Of a stretch of DNA of 64,000 nucleotides, positions 12,437-24,284 are shown one piece after another (the stretch's first letter is position 1; every line of letters begins with the position of its first letter). Under the pieces are notes generated by a model that saw only the letters and a list, made by a program, of their open reading frames with translations, searched no databases and was not told the origin of the DNA. The stretch comes from Acarospora socialis (Eukaryota; Ascomycota; Lecanoromycetes; Acarosporales; Acarosporaceae), in NCBI GenBank assembly GCA_025617375.2, contig JAMYGW020000001.1, forward strand, positions 930,001 to 994,000, read 5' to 3'. Position numbers and translations under genes: made by a program.

Positions 12437-15055
12437 TCACTGCGCCCCAAGCTCTTCTTCTGCCCAGCCTGAAAGGCCTCCATCACCTTGAATGGTCAAC
12501 CCGAAGCCCACATTGCCCGAACCGTCAAAGCCCGAGCTCATGCCCGAGAAACTGCTTTGCTGATGCTGGTGCTGACGATGAGTACTCTGCGGATGGTACT
12601 GCTGTTGCTGCTGACCGAACAGCTCCTGAGGAAAGGCAGGGAGGCTAACCGCACGAGCATGCTGAGTGCGCGCATTCAATCCAACATTCGAAGGGGCTAG
12701 AAGCCCGCCGATAGTGGTCGCTCCGGTGGAGATTCCGTGCAATCCCATGGTTTGGACGTTGTTGCTTGCGGGCTGTTGCTGTCTATTCTCGAGGATGGAC
12801 ACGTCCAAGAGATCACCACTGGACCCGCCATACAGAGCCGTTTGTTGAGCTACCAATGCTTGCTGCTGTTGCTGCTGCAGAGGGATAACTGAATACGGAT
12901 CATGAGATCGCTGTTCCTGCTCTTGCTGAGCTTGGTGAGCGTGCTGAGTAGAGACCTGATTCAGGTACATTGTCAATGGGTTGTTGCTACCAGCATTGAG
13001 GATAGTGGACGGTGTTGGCACGTGTTGAGAGTGCAGGTTGTGTGACTGTTGCCTGTTCTGCGAACCCGAACTCGTGGAACCAAGAGCGGGCGATAAGACC
13101 GACCGCGTAGGGCTTGTCCCAGCCGCCGATTGGTTGACACTTGGCAGAAGACCGCCGTTGATAGACGACGAAGAGGTCATACTATCGTGTGCTAATTCAA
13201 AGCCTTGGTTCTGACTCGTCTGCTGTTGTTGATGATTGCTATTCGTCTGACGAGGAGGGTTTCCACATCGGTCTTTGCCGAAGTTGATCTTGAATCGTCG
13301 GTACTCTTCTCGACCCCGGATAGCTTCAATAGCTTTGATCGCATTGGCAATATTCGTGAAGTTTACGAACGCACAGCTCTTCTCACGCAAAGCGTTGACA
13401 AGCTCAATCTCGCCATACTCGGAAAAGTCTTGCCTCAAGCGCTCTTCGCTCCATGACTCATCCAGATTGCCAACGTAGACATTCCTCGATGCACCCCCAC
13501 TCACGGCGAGAGCAATCGCAGGAGGCAACGCACCAGAGTGCTTTCCCCATCCGATCTTCAAACGCCGGTTGTGGATCATGAGACCTTGAAGGTTGCTCAA
13601 GGCATAGAAAGATGCGGCAGACGTAGGATCGATGAACGTAACAAAGCAGATGTGCTTATCCGGAATGTAGCGGATGTGGTGGAGAAGACCGCCCCTGACC
13701 ACATTGCAGATCTCTTCGATCGTTGTCTCCGGATGAATGTTGCCGAGATATACAGTTCTGTTGCCCAGATTATTCACTCCGCCAGCGGTGGTAGCTACTG
13801 CAGCGGCAGCAACGGATTGCTGAGCGAGTGCATTCGAGATTAGGTCGCGATCCGCTCCATTGAGGACGTGTGCATAACCAGGAGCGATACCTAGGTACTG
13901 TGCTGCGTTCTGCTGCTGTGTCTTTGAGACGTAAGCACAACGGTCCTTTCCGTAGTAAACTCGACGCGGGGATTGCCACTTGGGTTCCTGTGGCAGCTGC
14001 GCGACAGCTTTGATGGCATTTCCGATGGACAAGAAATGAACGAAGCCGATCGCTTTTTCTCGAACAAGCTTGACGGTGTCTATAGGCCCAAACTTTCCCA
14101 AATCCTCTCGGAGTTCCGCTTCTGTGATATCTTCCGGGAGATTGCCCAAGTACACGTTGCGAGATGCTCCAGACTGTTGGACGGCAAGCGCAACGGAGGT
14201 AGGAACCTGAGATGGCTTTCCCCATCCCACCTTGATGTCTTGTCCGCGGATCGACAATTTCTTCAAGATTGCATCCGAATGAAAGTGTGTTGCAGAGCTA
14301 CCATCAAGGAAAGAGATGAAAGCGCAGTTCTTGTCAGGAAGTAGCCTCACCGACTCGATCTGGCCACTTCGTACGTGACTCAGAATTTCCTCAGCAGAAG
14401 TTTCCGGTGGAATGTTCCCCAGGTAGACAGTCCTACTCGTCCCGTTGACCAGCCCGGCCGTAAGCGGAATCGATGAGTTGAGGCCGCCAAAGCTCTGATT
14501 GCCGAGAGTTGCGTACCCACCCGTTGGGGACTGAGGACCACAGAGGAACTGAGGGCCGCCGAAGCCACTCGGGGAGATCACAGTCTGGTAAAGCTGAGGG
14601 GGAAGCGAGGTGTGCTGTCCTTGAATGGGGCTGTTGATGTGGTTTTGCTGGTTCTGGTGGTGGGCGGCAACATTCTGATGTTGATAGCTGCCAAAACTGG
14701 CAAACTGTGGAGAAGCAAAGTTTGACGGCGTACCGGCCTGAAACGGACTCCCCAGGAGCAGCTGAGAAGGAAGCAAAGGCGTGAAGTTCATGTCAAACGC
14801 GGTAGCTGGACTTCCTACGTCATTCATGCCCTGCTGGCCTCTCTGGCCAAGTTGGCCGGTATTGATGGATGTCACATTGGCTCGTCGAGGATGACGATCT
14901 GCGTACCCTCCAATTGAATGCTGATTTGAATTATATGCCCCATGAGAAAAGCCGGTGTGGTCGCTGTTTGCGCTTGTTCCCTTGGACAAAATATGTGGCA
15001 GACGACCGGCTGCTGTCATGTTCATGTTATTTGCCGCTGGGTCTTGGTGCTGCAT
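12437..15055 (-). CDS. Four-RRM RNA-binding protein, Mrn1/Nrd1 family
   Basis: The family comprises post-transcriptional regulators such as S. pombe Nrd1 (negative regulator of differentiation) and S. cerevisiae Mrn1. From the ATG at 15055 the product is 872 residues. Four RRMs are visible: about 208-284 ([13 protein letters not shown]), 299-375 ([13 protein letters not shown]), 432-507 ([13 protein letters not shown]) and 522-599 ([13 protein letters not shown]). Each has RNP2-like YLGN/YVGN and RNP1-like segments, and RRM4 ends in the family-typical [10 protein letters not shown]. The N-terminal 200 residues and the tail are Q/N/S/G-rich with short polyQ runs. The frame stays open upstream to 15109 but has no ATG there before an in-frame stop, so either 15055 is the start or a spliced 5' exon adds residues. 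It is divergent from the AsnRS gene, with about 1.6 kb between them. Confidence 0.9.
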   Translation of the reverse strand: MQHQDPAANNMNMTAAGRLPHILSKGTSANSDHTGFSHGAYNSNQHSIGGYADRHPRRANVTSINTGQLGQRGQQGMNDVGSPATAFDMNFTPLLPSQLLLGSPFQAGTPSNFASPQFASFGSYQHQNVAAHHQNQQNHINSPIQGQHTSLPPQLYQTVISPSGFGGPQFLCGPQSPTGGYATLGNQSFGGLNSSIPLTAGLVNGTSRTVYLGNIPPETSAEEILSHVRSGQIESVRLLPDKNCAFISFLDGSSATHFHSDAILKKLSIRGQDIKVGWGKPSQVPTSVALAVQQSGASRNVYLGNLPEDITEAELREDLGKFGPIDTVKLVREKAIGFVHFLSIGNAIKAVAQLPQEPKWQSPRRVYYGKDRCAYVSKTQQQNAAQYLGIAPGYAHVLNGADRDLISNALAQQSVAAAAVATTAGGVNNLGNRTVYLGNIHPETTIEEICNVVRGGLLHHIRYIPDKHICFVTFIDPTSAASFYALSNLQGLMIHNRRLKIGWGKHSGALPPAIALAVSGGASRNVYVGNLDESWSEERLRQDFSEYGEIELVNALREKSCAFVNFTNIANAIKAIEAIRGREEYRRFKINFGKDRCGNPPRQTNSNHQQQQTSQNQGFELAHDSMTSSSSINGGLLPSVNQSAAGTSPTRSVLSPALGSTSSGSQNRQQSHNLHSQHVPTPSTILNAGSNNPLTMYLNQVSTQHAHQAQQEQEQRSHDPYSVIPLQQQQQQALVAQQTALYGGSSGDLLDVSILENRQQQPASNNVQTMGLHGISTGATTIGGLLAPSNVGLNARTQHARAVSLPAFPQELFGQQQQQYHPQSTHRQHQHQQSSFSGMSSGFDGSGNVGFGLTIQGDGGLSGWAEEELGAQ

Positions 15056-16673
15056 GCCGAGCAAGTGAGGCGGTAGGACAAAGCTGTCCCGTAGCTGTTG
15101 TGATAACACGGCCGTCTTGACGATGTTTTGGGTTCGGTCCTAAAATGTACCGAACAAATCCAAGGGAGGAGATGGTATACCAAGTGGCCTGCAAAAAGAA
15201 GGTAAAGAAGCTGGGCTCTGCACAAAGCAAGATTCCAACGCTCTAGAGTGTCGAGGCAAGCACTACTTGGCGGAGATATGTTCAGAATGTGTTGTAAGAT
15301 AATGGCTGGAGTTAAATGCCCAAGCACTCACGCGCCTATATAAGTAGCAGCCGTATTAGTGAATACTACAGTATATTCACCACGGCTGCCCTGCGCCCAA
15401 GAACTTCCCCAAATGGCATGTGCAACGTCTGGTAAATGAGTATCCAGGTTGTGCCTCGAATAGGTTGGGATTTTGAACGGCCGAGGGAGATTTAGGTGGT
15501 GATAGTAACTCGTATGGATGGAGTAGTGGTATGTGGTTGTTTATTAGGTTCTCGGACAAGTTTTGGATAGCGAGCGTAAGGAATGAAGGACAGAGAACGA
15601 AGGTTGGATTAAATGACGGTTGAATTAATAGTATATAGGAGCATTGGATGTGTTGAAGGATACAAAACCAATTAGGCGTGATGATGCAGAAGGGGTTGAA
15701 GGTGGAAGCAAAGCATGGAACAGAAGTGACAGTAAGGAACGTGGAGATAGCTGCAAGCAATGCAAATGTGGGTAGGATGAAAGAAGAAAGTCAATGACAG
15801 GAGGTGAGAAAGATGGAAATGAAGGAGACGCCATAGCTCCCGAATGCGGATTAGTTTTCGTTAATACTTGACCGAACCAGACAGATGTGGCTGGTGATGA
15901 TGGATCCTCTAAGCTCATTCGGGACATAAGGTAAGGTAAGGTAGGCTCTCAAACTCAACTCAAGTTACTCATACCTTAGGTAGAGTACAGATACCTTTAC
16001 ACAGCTCCGGTCAAAGAAGTACTCGAGTACTTTAGATGATGCAAGGTTATTACCTATCTTGTGCTGCACGATTGGTGTAACACCGTTGAACGATGAAGGG
16101 TTGTTGTACTACTCAAGCTCGTACCGGTACCGATCGCTTTCGGCATTGAGGTGCCTGCTTGTCACGAAAAGGGGCTGCAGAGCGAGATAGGGGAGAGGGG
16201 CTGCGAGATGAGTTCGAATTCAGACTTGAAGGATAATCCCAGAATCTCTGAGATTACAACTGGCTTTTATGTGCACAACAGTGGGCAGTACGTAGTAGAT
16301 TGCTGATATGTCATATGAGATAATTACTGATATCGGGTTTGTCACTGAGGATCGTCTCTGTGGCATCTGGGACAGATATACTTTTCCATTCTAACGAACG
16401 TTGACCTGGAAGTTACTTGCGGTGTACTCTACTCCTTACCGGCTGTGGGAATTCGGTTCCTGGCTAAGGTACCCTTGACACGGCATCTCGCTTGCTAAGA
16501 AAAGAATACTACCTAGTAAGTTAATTTCACATGCAGCACGTCAAGCCACACACAACGCTGGGCAGCAAGGGACACTCACTCTCAACTCTCAACCATTGAG
16601 TCATCAGGGTTACAGTAGCCGATGACGACAGAGCCCTGAAATTGATCCAGACACCGGCTATTCACAAAGAAAT
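15056..16673. promoter_or_regulatory. Divergent intergenic region between the Mrn1-like and AsnRS genes
   Basis: About 1.6 kb that must hold both promoters. It carries short pyrimidine tracts and GGTAA/TAGGTA-type repeats around 15930-15985. A pyrimidine-rich TTTTTGCAG on the minus strand near 15190-15200 could be a 3' splice site of a leader intron of the RRM gene. ORFs in it overlap in several frames and look like chance. No TATA box or known site can be assigned with confidence. Confidence 0.4.
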
Positions 16674-18509
16674 ATGGCAGCCTCCGGCAAGACTGTCTAC
16701 GTTGACGAGGACGTAGGCAAGGACGACGAATCTGCTGATGGTACCGAATTGGCGCCATACAAAACCCTTCTGTACGCCCACATCCAGAACCCTCCACTGC
16801 GGGACGAGAAATGTGAATACCTTACTCGAAAGTCAGTCACAGGCCCTGTCAGCGAAGACGGGGATCCGTCTGCGCGCCTCATATGGAAGCCCGCTACGAA
16901 GTCGGCCACCAAAAAGGTTGCCAATCTGTACGAACAGCACAAAAAGAAGGCCGCGAAGGAAAAGGATTTGGCGATTCGAGAGAAGGAGGAGTCAGAGAAA
17001 CGGCGTGCAGCTTTGGAGGAAGCCAAAAAAGTCGTCATCGCGCAAGATCCCAAGCTGCCCAAAGCTGTCAAGATCACCCTCAACGAAAAGGACCCGAAGC
17101 TCATTAAGCTGCGGAGCGGGACGAGTCAGAAGGATGTGGATTACAGCGAAGGGAAGGGTACGAGGGTACGAGTGACAGGACGTGTGCATCGACTTCGTTC
17201 CCAGAAAGACGTCATCTTTGTCACCTTGCAGGATGGATACGGTTTCCTGCAATGTGTCCTCACTGGAGACCTCGTTAAGACTTACGATGCGCTGACTCTC
17301 ACGATGGAGACGTCGATGACAATATATGGTGAGATGTGGGAAGTGCCTCCGAAGCAGCACGCACCGGACGACCGGGAGTTACACGCCGACTACTTTCAAA
17401 TAATTGGAAAGGCCGCTGGGGATAAGGAGGCAATCACCACCAGAGTTGCTCCTGATGCCGACCCACAGACATTGTATGATAACCGACATCTCGTCTTACG
17501 CGGAGAAAACTCGGCAGCGGTGATGAAAGTCCGCGCCGCAGTATTGCGTGCATTCCGTCAAACATACGAAGAGCTCAACCCCAGTTGCTTGGAAGTAACG
17601 CCTCCGTCAATGGTTCAAACTCAAGTGGAAGGGGGTGCTACACTCTTCGAGTTCGACTACTACGGCGAGAAAGCATACTTGACTCAGTCATCTCAGCTGT
17701 ATCTCGAGACCTGCCTGCCGTCTTTAGGCAACGTCTTTTGTGTGGCACCCTCATTTCGTGCCGAAAAGTCATTGACTCGCCGTCACCTTTCCGAATACAC
17801 TCACATCGAAGCCGAGCTTGACTTCGTCACTTTCGATGATATGCTAGCACATCTAGAACTCGTCATGAGTCGCGTTATTGACATCACTCTGGCCAACCCA
17901 CTCATTGCGAAGTATGTCAAGGAGCTCAACCCACACTTCGAGGTGCCCGAGCGTCCGTTCAAGCGCATGAAATACGCAGACGCTATCGACTGGTTACGCG
18001 AGCATGATATACTCAACGAAGACGGCCAGCCTCATACCTTTGGTGACGATATCGCCGAAGCTGCGGAGAGGAAGATGACCGACATCATCAACCGTCCCAT
18101 TTTTCTGACACATTTCCCCGTCGAGGTCAAGGCGTTTTATATGAAAAAAGATCCAACTGATTTGAGAGTAACGGAGAGCGTCGATTGTCTCATGCCTGGT
18201 GTTGGAGAGATTGTTGGTGGAAGCATGAGGATGGACGACTACGACGAACTTCTGGCGGCGTACAAGAGAGAAGGTATCGATCCTGCACCGTACTATTGGT
18301 ACACGGATCAAAGAAAGTGAGTCTCCCTGTGGAGCATTGCCGATGACCTTAAAGTTGGAGGGTACTGACGGCCTCTGTATAGGTATGGTACATCACCTCA
18401 TGGAGGATACGGCCTCGGCCTTGAGCGTTTCCTAGCTTGGCTGTGTGGCCGGTTCACTGTTCGAGAGTGCTCTCTGTATCCGCGTTTTGCAGGCAGATGT
18501 ACTCCTTGA
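16674..18509 (+). CDS. DED81: Asparaginyl-tRNA synthetase, cytosolic
   Basis: A class IIb enzyme that charges tRNA-Asn in the cytosol. There are two exons: 16674-18316, a 66-bp intron (GTGAGT...TATAG) and 18383-18509, giving 589 residues, the usual length for fungal cytosolic AsnRS. An N-terminal eukaryote-type extension ([18 protein letters not shown], then a basic KKKAAKEKD helix) precedes the OB-fold anticodon-binding domain (about 160-245). The class II core has motif 2 around 361-384 ([17 protein letters not shown]). Motif 3, [14 protein letters not shown], is completed only after splicing, which supports the intron; the protein then ends in [13 protein letters not shown]. There is no mitochondrial-type leader. 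It lies head-to-head with the RRM gene and upstream of the VPS62-like gene on the same strand. Confidence 0.95.
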
Positions 18510-18982
18510 GCATTTCCTCGAGCGATCTTCATTGCAAATAAACTAGATGGTTTCTATTTTACAATCCTCTGACACTCAGACATACTGAGCAGATACCCAA
18601 TTTAAACTTCTGAGCATAGCGTCCTATGATAGATAGAGTGAGCGAAGGTCGGACATGAGCAAGAACTTCATTAAAGACATTCCATAGTGGGCGAGTTCAA
18701 GTAGGGCTAGAAAGCTGTGCACGGCCAGATGTAGCCACTTCTGATGTTGACCGGTACGAGTCACTGTCCTATAACCGGACCCTGGTGTATGAATCCAATA
18801 TCTGAGTGACTGGTTCGAAATGGCATCTTTTAGTCAATCCTAATGGCAGCCGGAACCCGAGGCCTACACCCACTGAAGGCCGACGCGCCTACCGGGTCGC
18901 GTCGCTGAGCGTAACCCTCGCACGACTCGAGCGGATTGCATCCTGTGCAGTGGCCGCCGTCTTTGTGTAACCGTTTAAGGAC
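18510..18982. other. Intergenic stretch, AsnRS to VPS62-like
   Basis: 473 bp holding the AsnRS 3' end and the promoter of the next gene. No further gene or clear repeat was seen. Confidence 0.4.
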
Positions 18983-20270
18983 ATGGTGCCCCTCATCGGC
19001 CTCTTCCTTCTCCAGCCCCTCCAGCGTTCGTGCGCCGCTGCGGAAACTCATCTTCAACCACGTCTGGCGGCCACAATCCCAGACTACGTCAATACCTATG
19101 GTACGAACAATTTCCAACCGCCAATCCCTAGCTGTGAGGGATCTAGACTAACAGCCAAGTCCAGCCCCTCTCCTCCACCTCGACCAAAATGAACTCTACC
19201 TCCCCTCCGACATCCGCTCGCACCTCAACCACACCTTCCCCGCCCTCAACACCACCGCCATCCCAAACGCGCCCTCTCCCCTCTCCCTCTCGAACCTCGA
19301 CCAACTGAACGCCATCGCCAACTGCACGCCCGCCGACGTCTCCACCTGTCCCCTATACCTCACGTCCAAAGACAACGTCACCTCCAACCCTTCCTGGCTC
19401 AATGGCATCCTGCCCGATCCCACAACGCACGAGACGACGGGCGCCAAATCCTGCGCCATCATCGTCACGGACCACAACGACGGCGTCGTCGACGCCTTCT
19501 ACATGTACTTCTACGCCTTCAACCAGGGCCTTACGGTGAACGGGCAGGTTGTCGGCGACCACGTCGGCGACTGGGAGCACACGATGGTGCGCTTCGCGAA
19601 CGGCACGCCGACGGCCGTATGGCTTAGCCAGCACGATGTACGTCACTGCCCCCTCCGTAACCCTTCCAAAAAGCACCCCCCCACTCCTAACACCAGCTAA
19701 CGCATTCCGTGGGTTGCAGAGCGGCCAAACCTTCACCTACGCCTCGCTCTCCAAAACCGGCGCCCGCCCCCTCGTCTACAGCGCGCTGGGCAGCCACGCG
19801 CACTACGCCGTCCCCGGCACGCATTCGCGCACCCTCGCCACCCTCGTCGTCAACGACACCACCTCCGCCGGCCCGCTCTGGGACCCCGTCCTGTCCGCTT
19901 ACTACTATACCTACACCCCTCCCCGCTCCACCGACCCCTTCGCAAACGGCACCTTCTCCTCCACCGACCCCTCCGTCCCCACATCCTGGCTCTCCTTCCT
20001 CGGCCGCTGGGGCGACGCCCGCTACCCGGCCACCGACCCGCGCCAACGCGATTTCCTGAACCTCGGCGTCGCGTGGAAATACGAGGCGGGGCCGACGGGG
20101 CCGGCGGATAAGGGCCTGGTGAGGAGGGAGGTGTGTCCGGATGTGGAGGGTGGGGGTGGGAATGGGTGCACGACGCTTAGCGCGTTGCCGGCGGTCAGTG
20201 GGTCGAGCGTGCCGGTTACGGTGTCGAGGCCGGGCGCTACTGGGACGGGATCGTCGGTTGGGGGGACGGA

Positions 20271-20301
<31 letters not shown>

Positions 20302-20436
20302 GCTACTACGAAGACGGCGAGTGGGGGGACGAAGACTGTTGGTTGTGGCTGGGTGCTGGAGGGGGCGGTGGGAGCGGCGTGGATGGGGTTTGTGGTAGCT
20401 GGCATGTTGGAGGAGTTGTCGGGATTTTTATGTTAG
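18983..20436 (+). CDS. VPS62-related protein, secreted or membrane-anchored
   Basis: There are three exons: 18983-19100, 19165-19637 and 19720-20436 (introns of 64 and 82 bp), all joined in frame to give 435 residues. The N-terminus (MVPLIGLFLLQPLQRSCAAA) looks like a signal peptide. The middle has the hallmarks of the Vps62 family (yeast Vps62 is needed for cytoplasm-to-vacuole protein sorting; its biochemical role is unknown): IPDYVNTYAPLLHLDQNELY, GDHVGDWEHTMVRF near residue 173 and GSHAHYAVPG near 220, then WGDARYP. The C-terminus is a T/S/A-rich stretch encoded partly by a GGCGAC repeat, followed by a hydrophobic segment (WMGFVVAGML), which could be a GPI signal or membrane anchor; that part is inference. 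It is convergent with DNA ligase I. Confidence 0.85.
20263..20301 (+). repeat. GGCGAC hexanucleotide microsatellite inside the VPS62-like gene
   Basis: About five tandem GGCGAC-type units, read in frame as alternating Thr and Ala in the low-complexity C-terminal stretch. Length variation in steps of two residues would keep the frame. Confidence 0.7.
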
Positions 20437-20866
20437 GTGTGGGTTATGCGTGCATGGGAGGGGGGCCAGGATGCCCGGGTGCGTTGTGTCTGCGGCTATA
20501 TTGGAGAGCTCTAACTGTATGTACTATTCGCCTGGTTATGTCGATCATACAGGAACTTGTGGAGCGGATGGACATGAAAAGGCAATCGGTTGACAGTCGG
20601 GTTGGGACGAACCGAGCACCGGTATCTTGATTGTACAAGTAGTGCTCTATGGAGTGTAGACCAGTCCTAGACTTTGTTGTAACCTCTCGCCAATGCCTAG
20701 CGACAGTCCCCATCAGAAGCACATGCACTGTACTGGTACGTACGTACCTACCGCCCATCACAACGCCAATAAGTGCAATGCTACTCGTAGGAGCTGATCC
20801 AAGCAACCAGCAACCAGCAACCACCATTCACACCATCACCCCACCACAAAACCACAAAACCACACC
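20437..20866. other. Convergent intergenic stretch, VPS62-like / DNA ligase I
   Basis: 430 bp between two stop codons facing each other. It includes a CA-rich stretch (about 20805-20870) and must contain both polyadenylation regions. No gene was recognised. Confidence 0.4.
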
Positions 20867-23800
20867 TCAATACTCAAAATCATCGTCCACGCTCGGCCCC
20901 TTATTCTTCGCCACGCTCTCCTGCTTCTGATACATATCCACCACCATCCGACTGCCCGTCGCGTCCTCGGCCTTCTTATCCTCCCTAACCTTCACGAAGC
21001 GCGGAAACCTCAGACTGATTCCCCTCCCACTCGCATCCGCCAACGCCGCAGCGCCCGCCTTGTACCGCGGACTCAGCGTCAAATCCGCCGCTTTGACCTC
21101 CCAGACGAAGCGCGGCTCGAACCAGACGTCGGGCTGGTCCTTGGGCACGGCGCTGTGGGCGTAAAAGGGCTTGGGCCGGTCGATGGTGTGTTGGGAGAGG
21201 AGGGCGTGCAGGTCTTCGAGGACGGCTTCGGAGAAGCCGGTGCCGATGTTGCAGACGGTCTCGTACGTTTGCGTGGAGGCGTTGTGGCAGGCGAGCAGGA
21301 AGGCGCCGTACACGGAGGTGCGCTTGCCTTTGCCGAAGTAGGCGCCCAGCACGACAAGGTCAAGCGAGTCGCCGATACCGCTGAGATAGTCTTTTTTGAC
21401 CTGGTTGGAGGGGTGGATGTTTAGTGGGCGTTGGATTGTGGGGTGCGGTCACATGGGGGCTTACTTTTAGCCAGTTTCGACTCCTTTTGCTGGGCTCGTA
21501 GCCGCTCTCTTCCGTGTCGAGCATCTTGACCATCAGGCCTTCGCAGGATGCCTTGACGCTTTCGTCGAGGAGGCCTTGGATCTCTTCGAGCTCGCTGGTG
21601 TCGCCGTATTGGGCGAAGCTGAATTCGCCTTCGACTTCTTGAAAGGCGTCTCTCATCAACTGGCGTCGCTCTCGGAGGGACTTTTCGACGATGGACTATG
21701 ATGGTTAGCGAAGGCTAGAGACGTCGGGTATTCTTACGTACTTCGCCGTTGTAGAAGAGCATGTCGAATGCGAAGACGCAGACCTTCACCTTGACGTCCT
21801 CGACTTTGACATCTTTCCGTTTCCTCGTCATTAACTGTTGGAACGGAAGGACCTTTTTCTCTACCAAGTCCCAAGCCACCGTCTCACAGTCTAGAACGAA
21901 GCTCTTGGTCTCCTTCTTGATCCAGGTATCTAGTTTTGCTAGAATATCTGGGTACTTCTTTGACAAGTCTTCTGAGTTGCGGGAGAAGATCGCTGATAGA
22001 CCCTTGTCACTCTTTCCCGGGTGGGGAACGTTGCTGTGATATTGTTGAGGAGAATCTTGCGCGACATAGTGTATTTGAGCACGTTCGCCATCATACTTAT
22101 ATTCGCAGGTAAAGTTCTTCCCCTCGAACCGATCGAGCACCTCTGTTATCGATTTTGTAGGTTTTGCCAGCATTGGTTTCAAGGGAACACCAGGCTGTAG
22201 CTTGCAATTTTCGCGCAGGTGAAAGATGCCGTGTTCGAGCATTGCCGGAACGATGACTTCATAGCTCGGTAGCTCGCTGTAAAGTCCGTCAGTTGAAGAG
22301 CTCTGCATCACCCTTGATGCATGAACAAACCTGTAGACCGTTTTCAGGATTGTCTCGCCCTTCGCCAACTGGTCCGTGCTTGGCAGCTTCTTGCCCGTCT
22401 TCTCCATTTCGTGGATGACCATTGCCTGTGCCAGCGCTACTAGGACCGTCTTTTCCGCTAGACCTAGTCTCAACTTGCCTTCCAGGAACCTAACCAAGAA
22501 CTTCGCTTCACTCGGACCTCCTTTGTCCTTGGTAATGTCGACGCCTTTGCTCCCTTTGCCGGCAGAGGACGCATCTGCAGCTGATAGAAGTTTCTTGATA
22601 CCAGCAATCTTCCTGCCTTGGGCACCATCACCTTGCACAGTAGCAATAGCCATCAACCCCTCATGAACGCCTCGTACGGTCAAAGCCTTGGGTTTGAACA
22701 TGGTCGGTTGATTCGATCTACTCTTAGCGGCAACAAGGCCCAAGTCACCAATCTCATTTTGGTCTGTCTTGATGATGGAGAGGCTTCTACCCGTAGTTTC
22801 CCCAATCGCCTTCATGATCAATGACTCGCCAATGCCTAGCTCGATACCCGCATAGTCTGCCGCCAACTTGTTGATCATGAGCTGAATAGTAGGTAATAGA
22901 TCAGTCGGTGTCAATCGGAGCACTTGTCTTAAGAAGAGGGAACAGTGAGCAAGGATAATCAGACGCTTGGTTGTCATCTCAATGAGCGAGAAAGTAGTGC
23001 ATAATGCAGCATACGGGACCGGTTCGCCAGGTTTCCAGTCCGGATAGGGGTCTTTCGTATTGCTCTTCAGCGTCGACTGAACCTTCTCCCGAGCCTTTGC
23101 TGCGACTTCTGGCTTTTCATCTTCTTCCGAACCGGCTTCATCTTCTTCCACTTCCGTGGTAGATTCTTCTGCAGAGGAAGGCTCCGGTTTTTCTCCTCCA
23201 GTAATCTTGTCGGCGCTAGTAGTGGCTAAGGCTGACGTTCCATCTCCGACCTCATTTGATTTCGCATTGGGCTTTTCCGGCTGGCCTGATTTCCTAACCT
23301 TGCCGCTATTCTTCACTTCGCTTGATCCCTTTCCTCTCGACTTTGTCGGCTTTTCCGTCTGTATAGGCACTGCTTTCTTCACGGACGACTCCCTCGCGGA
23401 CGGCTCCTTCGACTTGTCGGGTCCATTCCGTCGCTGCCTCTTCGTGACAGGCTCATCAGATTCTTCATCTTCGACATCCTCGAGCTCTTGTTTGATCCGT
23501 TTCGGAGACTTTCTGGGACTGGCCTTGACCTGAGGTGAAGAAGGGGGCTTCACTGTTACCGTTTTGGAAATCATTTCTTGTTGTCAGATCAGATCAATCC
23601 GTCTCACGAACAGCCCAGGATTAAAGCTTAGTGAGCCGTACCGGTAGTGATTGGTAGGACTTCTGCATCAGCCATAGCTTCATCATCACCCGCATCTTTC
23701 TTGTTGACGTTGTGCTCGGCATCCTCGTTGTCCTCAATTTTCAAATCGTCGTCCATCCCATCCGCCGTTGCTGGCCCCCCAATCCCATCATCCTCTCTAG

Positions 23801-24035
23801 CTTTATGATGCTTTTCTGCCTTTCGCCGTGCCCCTCCTCGACCAAAGGCAAGTGTGGATTGCTGTGGCTTTGGCTTCGTAGCATTTCCGTTGCCAAAGAA
23901 CTTTCTATCGTCAATGCACCTTGTCAGATTCATTGAAGTGACAGACAGGGACAAAACAAGGTACTCGAGGTAGGCGCACCCTAAGGTTTGCTGTGCTGGT
24001 TTGACATACCCCAATGTAGCCTGCTTAGGTGCCAT
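20867..24035 (-). CDS. CDC9: DNA ligase I (ATP-dependent, replicative)
   Basis: Seals Okazaki fragments and repair nicks. There are six exons: 24035-24010, 23904-23642, 23576-22331, 22276-21742, 21695-21465 and 21400-20867 (introns 105, 65, 54, 46 and 64 bp), all in frame, giving 944 residues. The N-terminus MAPKQATLGKFFG is a PCNA-binding PIP box (Q5, L8, F11, F12). A charged disordered region to about 270 follows. The DNA-binding domain is recognisable by GEPVPYAALCTTFSLIEMTT. The adenylation motif is EYKYDGERAQIH, with the nucleotidyl lysine near residue 570. FAFDMLFYNGE, then GLMVKML and the OB-fold segment (LGAYFGKGKRTSVYG) complete the enzyme. Splicing restores TVYSELPSY, NGE-SIVEKSLRERR and NWLK-VKKDYL, which support the introns. 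An in-frame ATG at 24284 could give a longer, mitochondrial form. Confidence 0.95.
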
Positions 24036-24284
24036 ATTTCCAGTACAGATGGTTCTACTGAATGGCCTTGGGGATCTCGACGGCTGAATGCCGGGCTGAA
24101 CTGTGAGTGTAAAGAAACGCCTGATAGTCGGTCCACGGATTGAGTACGATGCATCCAGAATCGGGAATGCGCAGCATAAATGTAATGCTTTTGCAGAACA
24201 AGAAGGCCCAAAGAGAGCCAGACCGGCGGTCGAAGACGGAGGTGATCGAAACCGTGCTTTGCGACGGCAAGAGTTGAAAAGCAT
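24036..24284 (-). other. Possible alternative start and mitochondrial presequence of DNA ligase I
   Basis: The frame of the ligase start is open upstream for 83 codons to an ATG at 24284. The added segment begins MLFNSCRRKARFRSPPS and ends RPFSRTICTGN. It is rich in Arg, Ser and Leu with a single acidic residue, the composition of a mitochondrial targeting sequence. Yeast CDC9 is known to make mitochondrial and nuclear ligase from two in-frame start codons, so the same arrangement is plausible here. That it is translated is inference. Confidence 0.55.

Noticed and set aside
19687-20405. Several long frames on both strands over the VPS62-like third exon
   Set aside because: GC-rich codon bias produces open shadow frames; only one frame continues the Vps62 family sequence across the introns.
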